A stretch of 64,000 nucleotides of DNA from Actinomadura sp. K4S16 (GTDB taxonomy: Bacteria > Actinomycetota > Actinomycetes > Streptosporangiales > Streptosporangiaceae): assembly GCF_008327685.1 (NCBI RefSeq), contig NZ_BDDE01000010.1, positions 62,001 through 126,000 of the forward strand. The letters are read 5' to 3'. A model generated the notes under the pieces. The model worked only from the letters and a program-made list of their open reading frames with translations. It was not told where the DNA came from and did not search any database. This document shows positions 9,248 through 17,598 of the stretch, piece by piece. How positions within the stretch are numbered: the stretch's first letter is position 1; every line of letters begins with the position of its first letter. The translations under genes were made by a program, and so were the position numbers.

Positions 9248-11577
9248 TACTCACCGCCGGAGCCGGGCGGCGGCTGGGTCCCGGGGACGGCCGGGCCGGC
9301 GTCGCCGCCGGCTTCCGCCCGGCCGCGCCGCCAGCCGCTCTGCATCTCCGCCAGCAGGTGCCCGGCGGCCTCCGGGGGCCGGTCGACCGGTGCGGCGCCG
9401 CCCGGTTCGGGCGGTGCCTCGCGGAGCTGCGGGGCGAGGCTCCGCTGGCGCTGCCGCCTGGGCAGTCCGTGCTCGCCCTCGGCCTCCTGCCCGGTCTCCG
9501 CGCCGCTCTCCTCGCGGCCTCCCTCCAGGGCGAGCGGGTCCGGGGCGGGCGCCCCCTCGACAGCCGGGACCGGGCCGGGAGCAGACCGGGTCCGATGCCC
9601 CTCCCCGGCCGTCTCCGCCATGCCGGACACGGCGACCAGCGACCTGTGCTCGCCGGAGCCGTCCTCGGCGCTCCCCTCCCCCATGGCGGGCAGTTCGACG
9701 ACGAGCTCGTGGGGGATGAGCACGATCGCGACGACGCCCCCGTAGGGCGAGGAGCGCAGGACCACCCTGATGCCGTGCCGGGCCGCGAGCCGCGCCACGA
9801 CGAACAGCCCCAGCCGGACCGAGTCGTCGAAGTCGAGCTCGGGATCGGTGGCGAGCAGCCCGTTCAGCCGCTCCAGTTCCTCAGCGGAGAGCCCGAGCCC
9901 GCGGTCCTCGACCTCGATCGCGAAACCATGCGCGGCCTCCCCGCCGGTCACCCGGATCCTGGTGGTGGGCGGGGAGAACACGGCGGCGTTCTCGATCAGT
10001 TCGGCCAGCAGGTGGATGGTGTCGGCGACGGCGCGGCCGGACAGGGCCGTGCGTCCCATCGGCACGACCTCGACCCGGGTGTAGTCCGCCACCTCCGACG
10101 CCGCCGCGCGCGCGACGTCCATCAGCCGGACCGGGTGGCGCCAGCTCCGCCCGGACGGCCGTCCGGACAGGATGACCAGGCCCTCCGCGTGCCGGCGCAT
10201 CCGGGTCGCCAGGTGGTCGAGCTCGAAGAGGGCCGCCAGGGCGTCCGGGTCCTCAGTGTCGCGCTCCATCCCTTCCAGGAGGCCGAGGAGGCGCTGCAGC
10301 AGGGACTGGTTCCGCCGCGCGAGGGTGAGGAAGACGTCGTTGATGCGCTTGTGCGCGGCCGCCTCGCTCTCCGACGCACGGACGACGGCCATGCGCGCCT
10401 CGGTGAACGCGGCGTCGATCCTGCCGATCTCGGTGACGGCGAACTCGGTCGCCGGCCCGGGGTCCTCCCCGGGCACGGGCTCCCCGCGGCGGGCCCGCTC
10501 GCTGATCGCCGGGATCCGGTCCCGGGTGAAGGCGGCGACCGCGTCGGCGATGCCGCGGCTCTCCCGGATCAGCCGGTGCCCCATCCGGACCGCGATGACG
10601 ATGGCGGCCACCACGGCGAGTAGCCCGACGCCGCCGGCGAGCGCGAGGCGGAGCAGCACCGAGTCCGCCTTGTCGGCCGCCCGCGCCGCGGTGGCCGTGC
10701 GGATCCGGGACGAGAGCTCGGCCAGCTGGATGTCCACCGCCTCCGTGGAGGTGTGCCAGGCTCCGACGTCCACCGGCGGACGCCCCTCGGTGGGGCCCAC
10801 CTGGATCAGCCGGCTCTCCAGCTGCTGGAACAGGCTGAACTCGGGCCCGGCGATGATCGCCTCGTACCGCCGGCGGTCGCCGTCGGCCAGGGCACCGGTC
10901 GAGTCGCCGTAGAGGAAGCGCCGGGTCCCGGCCAGTTCCACCAGCCACCGGTGCTCGTCCTCGCTCAGCCTTCCCGCCGTCAGCGCGCCGGTGATCAGCG
11001 CGTCCTCCCGCGACAGGCTCTCCCTCGCCCGCTCCAGGAGGTCGAGGACCCGCGTGTCGCGCAGGATGCGCTCGTCGGACGAGCGGGTCTCGTCGTAGAT
11101 CTCGGCCGCCTGGTCGATGAACCCGGTGTAGCGGGCCAGGGCCTGCGCGCGGTTGATCTGCCGCCGGTCGACCGAGTCGCGGACGCTCTCCAGGTCGCTC
11201 AGGGAGGCGGCCAGATCGACCATCCGCCGCCGGGTCTCGGGGGTGGCCGCGCCGCGGATGGACGGGTCCGCGGCCGACCTGCGGAACGCCGCCCGGGTCC
11301 GGTCCGTCTTCGCCCGCTGGGCGTCGAAGCCCGACCGGCCGATGGTGGAATCGTCCCCGAGGTAGGACAGCGACATGCGCCGCTCGTCCTGCAGCGTGTC
11401 GATCATCGCGTCAGTCGGCCGGACGACCTTCTCGGTGAAGGTCCGCGACCGCGCCTGCCGCAGGGCGTCCCCGAGCGTGGTGGCCGCCGCGAAGGCCCAC
11501 AGGGCGACCAGCGCGATGATCGGGGGGACGAGGAGGGTGACGATTCTCGTCCGGACCGAACGTGCTCGCCGCGCCAT
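9247..11577 (-). CDS. Nitrate/sulfonate-sensing (NIT) histidine kinase, CvnA-like
   Basis: The 776-residue sensor has a first membrane helix at about 10-30, an extracytoplasmic all-helical NIT-type sensor of roughly 270 residues, a second helix near 305-325, a HAMP-like linker and a C-terminal GHKL ATPase. The dimerisation region reads LARRNQSLLQRLLGLLEGMERD, then LDHLATRMRRHAEGL, typical of conservon kinases, which lack a classical H-box. The N-box is LLAELIENAAVFSPP and the G-box EDRGLGL. A low-complexity tail follows the ATPase. The ATG at 11577 has GGGAGG five bases upstream; an ATG at 11673 would add a non-membrane leader and is rejected. It heads the kinase-DUF742-lipoprotein operon. 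Confidence 0.92.
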   Translation of the reverse strand: MARRARSVRTRIVTLLVPPIIALVALWAFAAATTLGDALRQARSRTFTEKVVRPTDAMIDTLQDERRMSLSYLGDDSTIGRSGFDAQRAKTDRTRAAFRRSAADPSIRGAATPETRRRMVDLAASLSDLESVRDSVDRRQINRAQALARYTGFIDQAAEIYDETRSSDERILRDTRVLDLLERARESLSREDALITGALTAGRLSEDEHRWLVELAGTRRFLYGDSTGALADGDRRRYEAIIAGPEFSLFQQLESRLIQVGPTEGRPPVDVGAWHTSTEAVDIQLAELSSRIRTATAARAADKADSVLLRLALAGGVGLLAVVAAIVIAVRMGHRLIRESRGIADAVAAFTRDRIPAISERARRGEPVPGEDPGPATEFAVTEIGRIDAAFTEARMAVVRASESEAAAHKRINDVFLTLARRNQSLLQRLLGLLEGMERDTEDPDALAALFELDHLATRMRRHAEGLVILSGRPSGRSWRHPVRLMDVARAAASEVADYTRVEVVPMGRTALSGRAVADTIHLLAELIENAAVFSPPTTRIRVTGGEAAHGFAIEVEDRGLGLSAEELERLNGLLATDPELDFDDSVRLGLFVVARLAARHGIRVVLRSSPYGGVVAIVLIPHELVVELPAMGEGSAEDGSGEHRSLVAVSGMAETAGEGHRTRSAPGPVPAVEGAPAPDPLALEGGREESGAETGQEAEGEHGLPRRQRQRSLAPQLREAPPEPGGAAPVDRPPEAAGHLLAEMQSGWRRGRAEAGGDAGPAVPGTQPPPGSGGE

Positions 11578-11939
11578 CACGCCTCCCGTCGCCGGCAGCG
11601 TCCGCGTCCCGCCGATCCGCGCTTGATCACTGTGACGCAGCTCACTTTTGCGCTGCCGAACGTAGCCCACCATGGCGAACCACTCGCCCTTTTTGCGCCA
11701 TTGGCTTGGATTGTTACATTCGTGTTATTTGGCGATATGCCAGGTCAATGGCGCGATCCGGCCAGCGGTCCACCGGAGGCAAGGGGCCGCCGGACGCCTG
11801 GAGGTCCAATCCCGAGCCGGCCTCTCCGGCCATCGGGGGACCAGGACCGCGCCCGCGATCGGTTTCCCCGGATTGACCCGTGATTCCAGTCTCGAAATGC
11901 ACCCGATCCAAGGTCTATCGGGTTCCTAGCGTGGTGGTC
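11578..11939. promoter_or_regulatory. Divergent intergenic region between the NIT kinase and the MFS gene
   Basis: This 362-bp gap separates two divergent genes and holds no convincing gene. The stretch at about 11688-11745 is markedly AT-richer than its surroundings, as expected for a promoter serving the minus-strand kinase operon. At the right end a -10-like TAGCGT (11927-11932) lies 7 nt before the MFS ATG, suggesting a leaderless transcript. TTGACC occurs at 11873-11878, but it is too far from TAGCGT to be its -35. Confidence 0.5.
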
Positions 11940-13421
11940 ATGACGCATGAGAACGACCTCCGAACGGCAGCCGGCCGGAACGGACCGGCGCGCTTCCGGC
12001 GACCGGCCGCGGCACTGGCACTGCTGGCGTTCGCCCAGCTGATCGTTTCCCTGGACTACAACATCGTGTACGTGGCGCTGCCGGAGATCGGCTCTGAGCT
12101 GGCCTTCTCGGCGCAGACCCTGCAATGGGCGGTCAGCGCCTACGCGGTGGCCTTCGGCGGGTTCCTGCTGCTGGGCGGCCGCGCGGTCGACCTGTTCGGT
12201 CCGCGCCGCGTCTTCGTGGCCGGGCTGGCGCTGTACGCGGCGGCGTCGCTGGCGGGCGGGCTGGCCGGCTCCCCGGTGCCGCTGGTGGCGGCGCGAGCGG
12301 TGCAGGGCATGGGCGGGGCGCTGCTGTTCCCCGCCACGCTGACGCTGGTGTCCACGGGGTTCGCCGAGGGACGCGAACGCAACCGCGCCTTCGCGGTGTG
12401 GGGCACCGCCGGCGGCAGCGGCATGATCCTGGGCTCGCTGCTCGGGGGCGTGCTCACCCAGGCGTTCGGCTGGGCCGCCGTGTTCTACGTCAACGTGCCG
12501 CTGGCCGCCGCGGCGGCGCTGCTGGCGCTGCCGCTGGTCCCGCGCGGCACCGCCCGGCGGGCCGGCCGCGGGTTCGACGTGGCCGGCGCGCTGACCGCCA
12601 CGGCCGGGACGACCCTGGTGGTGTTCGCCCTCGTCCAGGGGCCCGAGTCCGGCTGGGACGCGCCGTCCGTGGTGGGTGCGGCGGGGCTCGGCGCGGCGCT
12701 GCTGGGGGCGTTCGCCGCGATCGAGGCCCGCAGCACCGACCCGCTGCTGCCGCTGCGGCTGCTACGCGGCCGCGACCTGTCCACCGGGGCACTGGTCACG
12801 TTCCTGTACATGGGCACGTTCGGCACCCTGCTGTACTTCCTGAGCGTCCACTTCCAAGCCGTGCGCGGATACGACGCGCTGCACACCGGGCTGGCCTTCC
12901 TGGTCCCGATGGCCGCCATCGTCGCCGGATCCCAGATCGCCGGGCGTCTGGCGACGGCCCGCGGCCCGCGCACCGCGATGCTGGCGAGCCTGGCCGTGGG
13001 CGGCACCGGCACCCTCATCCTGGGCGCGAGCCTCGGCACCGGCAGTTCCTACCTGAGCCTGCTGCCCGGCCTGATCGTGCTGGGCGTCGGGCAGGGCGCG
13101 GGCTACACCCTGATGTTCGGCGCGGCCACCGCCGCCACCCCGAGCCACCAGCAGGGCATCGCCTCCGCGGTGGCCTCCACGACCCAGCAGGTCGGCGGTG
13201 CCGTCGGCCTCGCCGTCCTGGTCGCCATCGCCAACTCCCCCACCGAAGGCGTCACCGGACCCGCCCTGCGCGCGGCCACCGCCGACGGACTGCGGACCGC
13301 GGTGTTCGCCGCGGCCATCGGGATCGCCCTCACCATCGTGGCCGCTCTCAGGTTCACCCGCCGCCCCGAACCGTCCCCGACACCAACGACCGGCGAAGCG
13401 ATCGAGCAAGCCGTCGCCTGA
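11940..13421 (+). CDS. MFS drug exporter, DHA2-like (14 TM)
   Basis: A 493-residue polytopic membrane protein of the major facilitator superfamily with the architecture of proton-driven multidrug exporters. Motif A-like GGRAVDLFGPRR follows helix 2, an FPATLTLV stretch sits in helix 4, and a motif C-like GxGMILGSLLGG segment sits in helix 5. The total is about 14 predicted helices. It is a clear paralogue of the exporter at 41750-43174: both begin ALLAFAQLI-x-S-x-DYNIV. The ATG at 11940 has no Shine-Dalgarno sequence; TAGCGT ends 7 nt upstream, fitting leaderless translation. No regulator directly adjoins it. The substrate is unknown. Confidence 0.9.
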   Translation: MTHENDLRTAAGRNGPARFRRPAAALALLAFAQLIVSLDYNIVYVALPEIGSELAFSAQTLQWAVSAYAVAFGGFLLLGGRAVDLFGPRRVFVAGLALYAAASLAGGLAGSPVPLVAARAVQGMGGALLFPATLTLVSTGFAEGRERNRAFAVWGTAGGSGMILGSLLGGVLTQAFGWAAVFYVNVPLAAAAALLALPLVPRGTARRAGRGFDVAGALTATAGTTLVVFALVQGPESGWDAPSVVGAAGLGAALLGAFAAIEARSTDPLLPLRLLRGRDLSTGALVTFLYMGTFGTLLYFLSVHFQAVRGYDALHTGLAFLVPMAAIVAGSQIAGRLATARGPRTAMLASLAVGGTGTLILGASLGTGSSYLSLLPGLIVLGVGQGAGYTLMFGAATAATPSHQQGIASAVASTTQQVGGAVGLAVLVAIANSPTEGVTGPALRAATADGLRTAVFAAAIGIALTIVAALRFTRRPEPSPTPTTGEAIEQAVA

Positions 13422-13552
13422 TCCCGTAGGTCGGACGGGGATGCGCATGGCGGCGCTCCACGGAAGCCGTCTCCGTACTGAGCACGGATGCGCCTCGTGC
13501 CGGACCCCTGTCAGATGGAAGGCATGGACACCCGAGAGTTCGAGGTGAGGCG

Positions 13553-13945
13553 ATGAGCGGTTCCGTCCGGCATCTGGTGGCCCGTGCACGGGACGAGGTG
13601 CGCAACATGTCGGTGCCAAAGGTCGCCGACGCGCTGGAGGGCGGCGGGGTGACGCTGGTCGATCTCCGCGAGCCCGACGAGGTCCGCCGCGAGGGCGCCA
13701 TTCCGGGGGCGGTGGCGGCGCCCCGCGGAATGCTGGAGTTCTGGGCGGATCCTGCCAGCCCGTATCACCGCGAGGAGTTCGTCCCCTCCGCGCGGACGAT
13801 CCTCTACTGCGCCTCCGGCGGCAGGTCGGCGCTGGCCGCGCAGACGCTGCAGGCACTCGGCTACACCGACGTCGCACACCTCGACGGCGGGCTGGCCGCG
13901 TGGAAGGAGCAGGGGCGGCCGGTCACCTTCGCGGCGGAACGGTGA
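13553..13945 (+). CDS. Rhodanese-like sulfurtransferase domain protein
   Basis: A 130-residue single-domain rhodanese. The visible landmarks are VTLVDLREPDEV, the GAIPGAVAAPRG turn, and the active-site loop YCASGGRSA with the catalytic cysteine, followed by LDGGLAAWKEQG. Such proteins form a cysteine persulfide and transfer sulfane sulfur, often in redox or thiol handling. GAGGTGAGG precedes the ATG at a good distance. A 10-codon reading frame (13524-13556) overlaps the start as ATGA. The stop overlaps the following gene by one base (TGATG), so the pair should be co-translated. Confidence 0.9.
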   Translation: MSGSVRHLVARARDEVRNMSVPKVADALEGGGVTLVDLREPDEVRREGAIPGAVAAPRGMLEFWADPASPYHREEFVPSARTILYCASGGRSALAAQTLQALGYTDVAHLDGGLAAWKEQGRPVTFAAER

Positions 13946-14553
13946 TGAAGGAGATCGGCTTCCTCGCCGCCCCTCCCCCGACCGACGAGGCGCGGCACAT
14001 GTTCGACGAGGACGTCGCCGACACCGGCCACGTCATGAACACCTCCAGGCTGTGGGCCTACCGGCCCGACCTCGTCGCCGGGCTCTTCGAGCTGCTCCGG
14101 GAGGCCGGCACGGCGGCCGGGCTGAGCTTCCGGGAACGGGGCGTCCTCGTCGCGGCGTGCGCGTCGGCCGCCGGCGACTCGTACTGCTCGCTGGCCTGGG
14201 GCTCCCGGCTGGCGGAGGCGAGCGATGCGGGCACGGCCGCCGCCGTGCTCCGCGGCACCGACAATGGGCTGACCGCCCGGGAGCGGGCCATGGCCGGCTG
14301 GGTGCGGAAGGTCGCCGGCAGCCCCCACGCCACCGCGGGGGAAGACGTCCAGGAGTTGCGCGACGCCGGTTGGGACGATCCCGAGATCTTCGCGATCACG
14401 GTGTTCGCGGCCTTGCGCATCGCGTTCTCGACCGTCAACGGCGCGCTCGGCGCACGCCCTGATGCCGCCTTCCGCGCCACCGCTCCCCCGGCCGTCCTCG
14501 ACGCCGTGACCTACGGCCGTCCGATCGAGGACGAGCCCTCGAAGCTCACCTGA
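13945..14553 (+). CDS. Carboxymuconolactone decarboxylase/AhpD-fold protein lacking CxxC
   Basis: This 202-residue all-helical protein matches the carboxymuconolactone decarboxylase/peroxidase-related family: an N-terminal NTSRLWAYRPDLVAGLFEL helix, an LSFRERGVLVAAC helix, then the active-site turn, then LTARERAMAGWVRKVA. Peroxidase members have CxxC followed by His. Here the site reads DSYCSLAWG, so the first Cys is Asp, only the distal Cys remains, and the His position is Trp. Standard AhpD-type disulfide peroxidase chemistry is therefore unlikely. The ATG at 13945 overlaps the rhodanese stop. An earlier ATG at 13900 would lie inside the rhodanese gene and is not needed. Confidence 0.8.
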   Translation: MKEIGFLAAPPPTDEARHMFDEDVADTGHVMNTSRLWAYRPDLVAGLFELLREAGTAAGLSFRERGVLVAACASAAGDSYCSLAWGSRLAEASDAGTAAAVLRGTDNGLTARERAMAGWVRKVAGSPHATAGEDVQELRDAGWDDPEIFAITVFAALRIAFSTVNGALGARPDAAFRATAPPAVLDAVTYGRPIEDEPSKLT

Positions 14554-14576
14554 CGACTCCGATGAAAGTGGCCGTG

Positions 14577-14993
14577 ATGGCGAACCCTCCGACTCCGTAC
14601 CCGACCTCTGGTCAGCCGTATCAGCACCAGCCGCCGGTTCCGCCGCGCGCACGCAAGGGAAGGGCCGCAAAGCGCATCGCCGGGATGGTGCTCCTCCTCG
14701 CGATCATCGGTGCTCTCGTGCTCGTCCGGATTGCCACCAAGAACGCACCTGACGCGGCCAAGGCCGGGGACTGCGTCGCCCGGGACGGCGACAGCGTCAA
14801 GGTCGTGAGGTGCACCGACTCCAACGCCGCGTTCAAGGTGGTGGGCAAGGTCGAGAACAAGACGCAGGTTCAGTTCTCCGTCGGCTCGAGCACCATCTGC
14901 CGTCCCTTCCCGGGTGCCACGAGCGCCTTCTGGAAGGGCGAGGTCGGCGGCAAAGGCTATGTCCTGTGCCTCGGCCGCCTCACGGGGCCGTGA
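14577..14993 (+). CDS. LppU/SCO3897-family membrane-anchored protein
   Basis: A 138-residue protein with a proline-rich cytoplasmic N-terminus, a basic RARKGRAAKR stretch, one membrane helix (IAGMVLLLAIIGALVLVRI) and a small extracellular domain. The domain has the LppU/SCO3897 pattern: AGDCVARDGDSVKVVRCTD, FKVVGKVEN, a TICRPFPG cysteine and a terminal GYVLCL. The spacing of the four cysteines suggests two disulfides outside the membrane. Function is unknown in the family. GAAAG about 7 nt upstream favours the ATG at 14577; an ATG at 14562 would add five residues. It lies 23 nt after the preceding gene and may be co-transcribed. Confidence 0.8.
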   Translation: MANPPTPYPTSGQPYQHQPPVPPRARKGRAAKRIAGMVLLLAIIGALVLVRIATKNAPDAAKAGDCVARDGDSVKVVRCTDSNAAFKVVGKVENKTQVQFSVGSSTICRPFPGATSAFWKGEVGGKGYVLCLGRLTGP

Positions 14994-15064
14994 CCGGACG
15001 ATTTCTCGACCACTCGGGCACACGGTCGCGAAAGACAAGAACTACATGAGCGCGGCGGATTCCC

Positions 15065-17557
15065 TCACAGTGAGTGCAGGGCGGTGAGCGGGGTGCTTCG
15101 GCCGGTGGCAAGGGCCGTGGCGAACCCGGTGGGTCCTAGGTATTCGCGGAGGGCGGTCCGGAGCGGAGGCTCCGGGGTCTCGGTGGGCGTCGGGGCGAGA
15201 TTCTCGGCGGCGCCCAGCAGGATCGCGGCGCGGTCGGGGCGTCCGGTCGCGTGGTCGGAGTCGGCGAGCAGGAGCAGGCTCGTCACGAGCACGTTCCGGT
15301 CGCCCAGGCCCACGGCGATCTCGAGGGCCTCGGCGAAGTGCCGCCGGGCCCGCCCGTGGTCGCCTGCCGAGGCCGCGGCGCCGCCGAGGCCGTGGAGGCA
15401 CCGCGCCGCGCAGCGCAGGTCGCCGATCTGCCGGAACTCGGTGAGCAGCCGGGTGAACCGGGGTTCGGCGGCTGTGTGGTCCTCGCGCGCCTGGTCGAGC
15501 CGTGCGAGGGCGATCTCGGCGTGCAGGCGCTCGTGCTCGTTGCCGCCGGCCCCGGCCAGCCGGCCGGCCTCGGCCAGCCAGGTCGCGGCCTCGTCGAGAC
15601 GGACGCGGTCCTCGATCGCGAGGTTGGCCATATGGAAGAGGCAATTGGAGCGTTTGACCGGGTTGTGGAGTCGGTCGAAGAGGTCGGCCGCCTCCGCCAG
15701 CCGGGTCAGGGCGGCCGGGGTGTCCGGCACGGCCAGGCCTAGGCGGAACAGCGCCAGAGCACGGTGCCAGTCGTCGTCCAGCCGCTCGAAGAGGGCGACG
15801 GCCCGTTCGAGGACCTCGAACTCGCTGCCCTGCGCCACCGCCGCCGCCCTCGACGTCCAGCCGAGGGCGAGGAGGGCCAGCGCCCGGTCGTGCTCCGAGG
15901 CGTTCTCGGCGCGCTCATACGCCTGCTCGGCGTAGGCCCGCGCCCGTTCGGTGTCCTGGTAGTCGAGCAGGAAGGCGCAGGTGATCGCGGCTCGGACGCC
16001 CAGGGAGCCCTGCGGGAGCGGGCGCTCGAGCAGCGTGTCGAGCCATTCGAAGAGCTCGCCGCGGGCGCCGAGCACCTCCCATCCGGTGCAGATGCCCGCG
16101 AGGAACTCCCACGCGAGGGTCGGCTCCGGCTGCTGGAGGGCCCACCGCATCCCGGCCCGCAGGTCCGCCCAGTGGCGCCCGAACCAGCGGAGCGCGGCGG
16201 CCTGGTCGCGCCCGCAGAGGCCGGTCAGCGCGGCCACGCCCTGCCCCAGGTGGTGGCGGGCGTGCTGCTCGCGTGCCGGTTCGGCGGCCCCGCTCGCCTC
16301 CAGTCGCCGGTGCGCGAACTGGCGGACGCTGTCCAGTAGCCAGTACTCGGTCGCCTGGTCCTGCCGGCGCCGCGAGATCAACGAGCGGTCCAGGAGGCGC
16401 GGGAAGACCTGGACGAGGACGGCCGGGCTCAGCGGCGGGTAGCCGAGGACCCGGGTCGCGGTGTCGTAGTCGAACGCCGCCGGGAACACCGAGCAGCGTT
16501 CGAACAGCAGCCGCTCCTCCCCGCTCAGGAGCTCGTAGCTCCAGTTCAGCGCCTCCTCCAGGGTGCGGTGCCGGGCCGGCGCTCCGCGCGCCCCGTCGGT
16601 CAGCACCGCGAACCGGTCGTCCAGCCGGGTCCGCAGCTCCGCCGCGGAGAACACGCGGGTCCGGGCGGCCGCGAGTTCGATCGCCAGCGGCAGGCCGTCC
16701 AGCCGGCGGCAGATCACCGCCACGTGCCGGGCGTTGTCCGAGGTGACCGCGAAGCTGGGCGAGACCGCGGCGGCGCGGTCGGCGAACAGCCGCGCGGACG
16801 CCGCGCTCAGCACGGCCGCCGGATCGTCCCCCTCCCCGGGGACCGGCAGCGGCGGGATCTCGTACACGACCTCCCCCGCCACCCGCAGCGGCCCGTGGCT
16901 GGTGGCCAGCACATGAAGGCCGCGGGTGGTGGCCAGCAGGTCCGCGAGGAGCGCCGCCGCACCGTCGGCCACATGCTCGCAGTTGTCGACGAGGAGCCAG
17001 TGCCGCCCTTTCGCGAGCGCGGCGCGAATCCGGGCGCGCGGGCGGCCCGGGTCCCCGGCGACGAGGCCGAGGGCGTCGGCGAACTCCCGTTCCCCGTTCT
17101 GCCCGCGCGGGACGCGGGCGAGGTCGACCAGGACGGCGGGCGGCAGGGCGGTCACCAGGTCCGCCAGTCGCAGCGCCAGCCGGGTCTTGCCGGTCCCGGC
17201 GGGCCCCGTCAGCGTCACCAGCCGGTTGGCGCCGACGAGCCGGCGCAGGTCGTCGATCTCCTTGTCCCGCCCGACGAACGAGGAGATCGGCTTGGGCCGG
17301 GGCGCGGCGTCCCGGAGCGCCTTCAGCCGCTCCGCCGCCTCGACCAGGACCTGCCGGTTCGGGGAGGCCTGCCGGTCCGCGCCGCCGAGCTTGCGGAGGA
17401 GGGCCGACACGTGGCTCTCCACGGTCCGTTCCGACACGTGCAGGGCGTCGGCGATCTCCCAGTTGTGCAGGCGGTCCCCGACGAGCCAGAAGATCTCCAG
17501 CTCACGGGGCGTCACCCCCGCCGCCCGCAGCTCGTCCGGAAACACGTCCGATCCCAC
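15065..17557 (-). CDS. LuxR-HTH / STAND ATPase transcriptional regulator with TPR tail
   Basis: The 830-residue protein has its LuxR-type helix-turn-helix at the N-terminus (about 14-60, VTPRELEIFWLVGD and VSERTVESHVSALLRKLG). An NB-ARC-like ATPase follows, with Walker A GPAGTGKT at 118-125 and Walker B LLVDNCEH at about 188-195. The C-terminal 400 residues are TPR-like helical repeats. It should be an ATP-switch regulator in which ligand or partner binding to the repeats licenses DNA binding. The start is GTG at 17557, without a strong Shine-Dalgarno. It lies 41 nt downstream of the acyl-CoA ligase gene on the same strand, so it may be co-transcribed with the ligase and amidohydrolase and control them. 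Confidence 0.88.
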   Translation of the reverse strand: MGSDVFPDELRAAGVTPRELEIFWLVGDRLHNWEIADALHVSERTVESHVSALLRKLGGADRQASPNRQVLVEAAERLKALRDAAPRPKPISSFVGRDKEIDDLRRLVGANRLVTLTGPAGTGKTRLALRLADLVTALPPAVLVDLARVPRGQNGEREFADALGLVAGDPGRPRARIRAALAKGRHWLLVDNCEHVADGAAALLADLLATTRGLHVLATSHGPLRVAGEVVYEIPPLPVPGEGDDPAAVLSAASARLFADRAAAVSPSFAVTSDNARHVAVICRRLDGLPLAIELAAARTRVFSAAELRTRLDDRFAVLTDGARGAPARHRTLEEALNWSYELLSGEERLLFERCSVFPAAFDYDTATRVLGYPPLSPAVLVQVFPRLLDRSLISRRRQDQATEYWLLDSVRQFAHRRLEASGAAEPAREQHARHHLGQGVAALTGLCGRDQAAALRWFGRHWADLRAGMRWALQQPEPTLAWEFLAGICTGWEVLGARGELFEWLDTLLERPLPQGSLGVRAAITCAFLLDYQDTERARAYAEQAYERAENASEHDRALALLALGWTSRAAAVAQGSEFEVLERAVALFERLDDDWHRALALFRLGLAVPDTPAALTRLAEAADLFDRLHNPVKRSNCLFHMANLAIEDRVRLDEAATWLAEAGRLAGAGGNEHERLHAEIALARLDQAREDHTAAEPRFTRLLTEFRQIGDLRCAARCLHGLGGAAASAGDHGRARRHFAEALEIAVGLGDRNVLVTSLLLLADSDHATGRPDRAAILLGAAENLAPTPTETPEPPLRTALREYLGPTGFATALATGRSTPLTALHSL

Positions 17558-17598
17558 CCTTGGAGTATCCCGTTCTCAGCGGGCGGATCCCCACAGGT

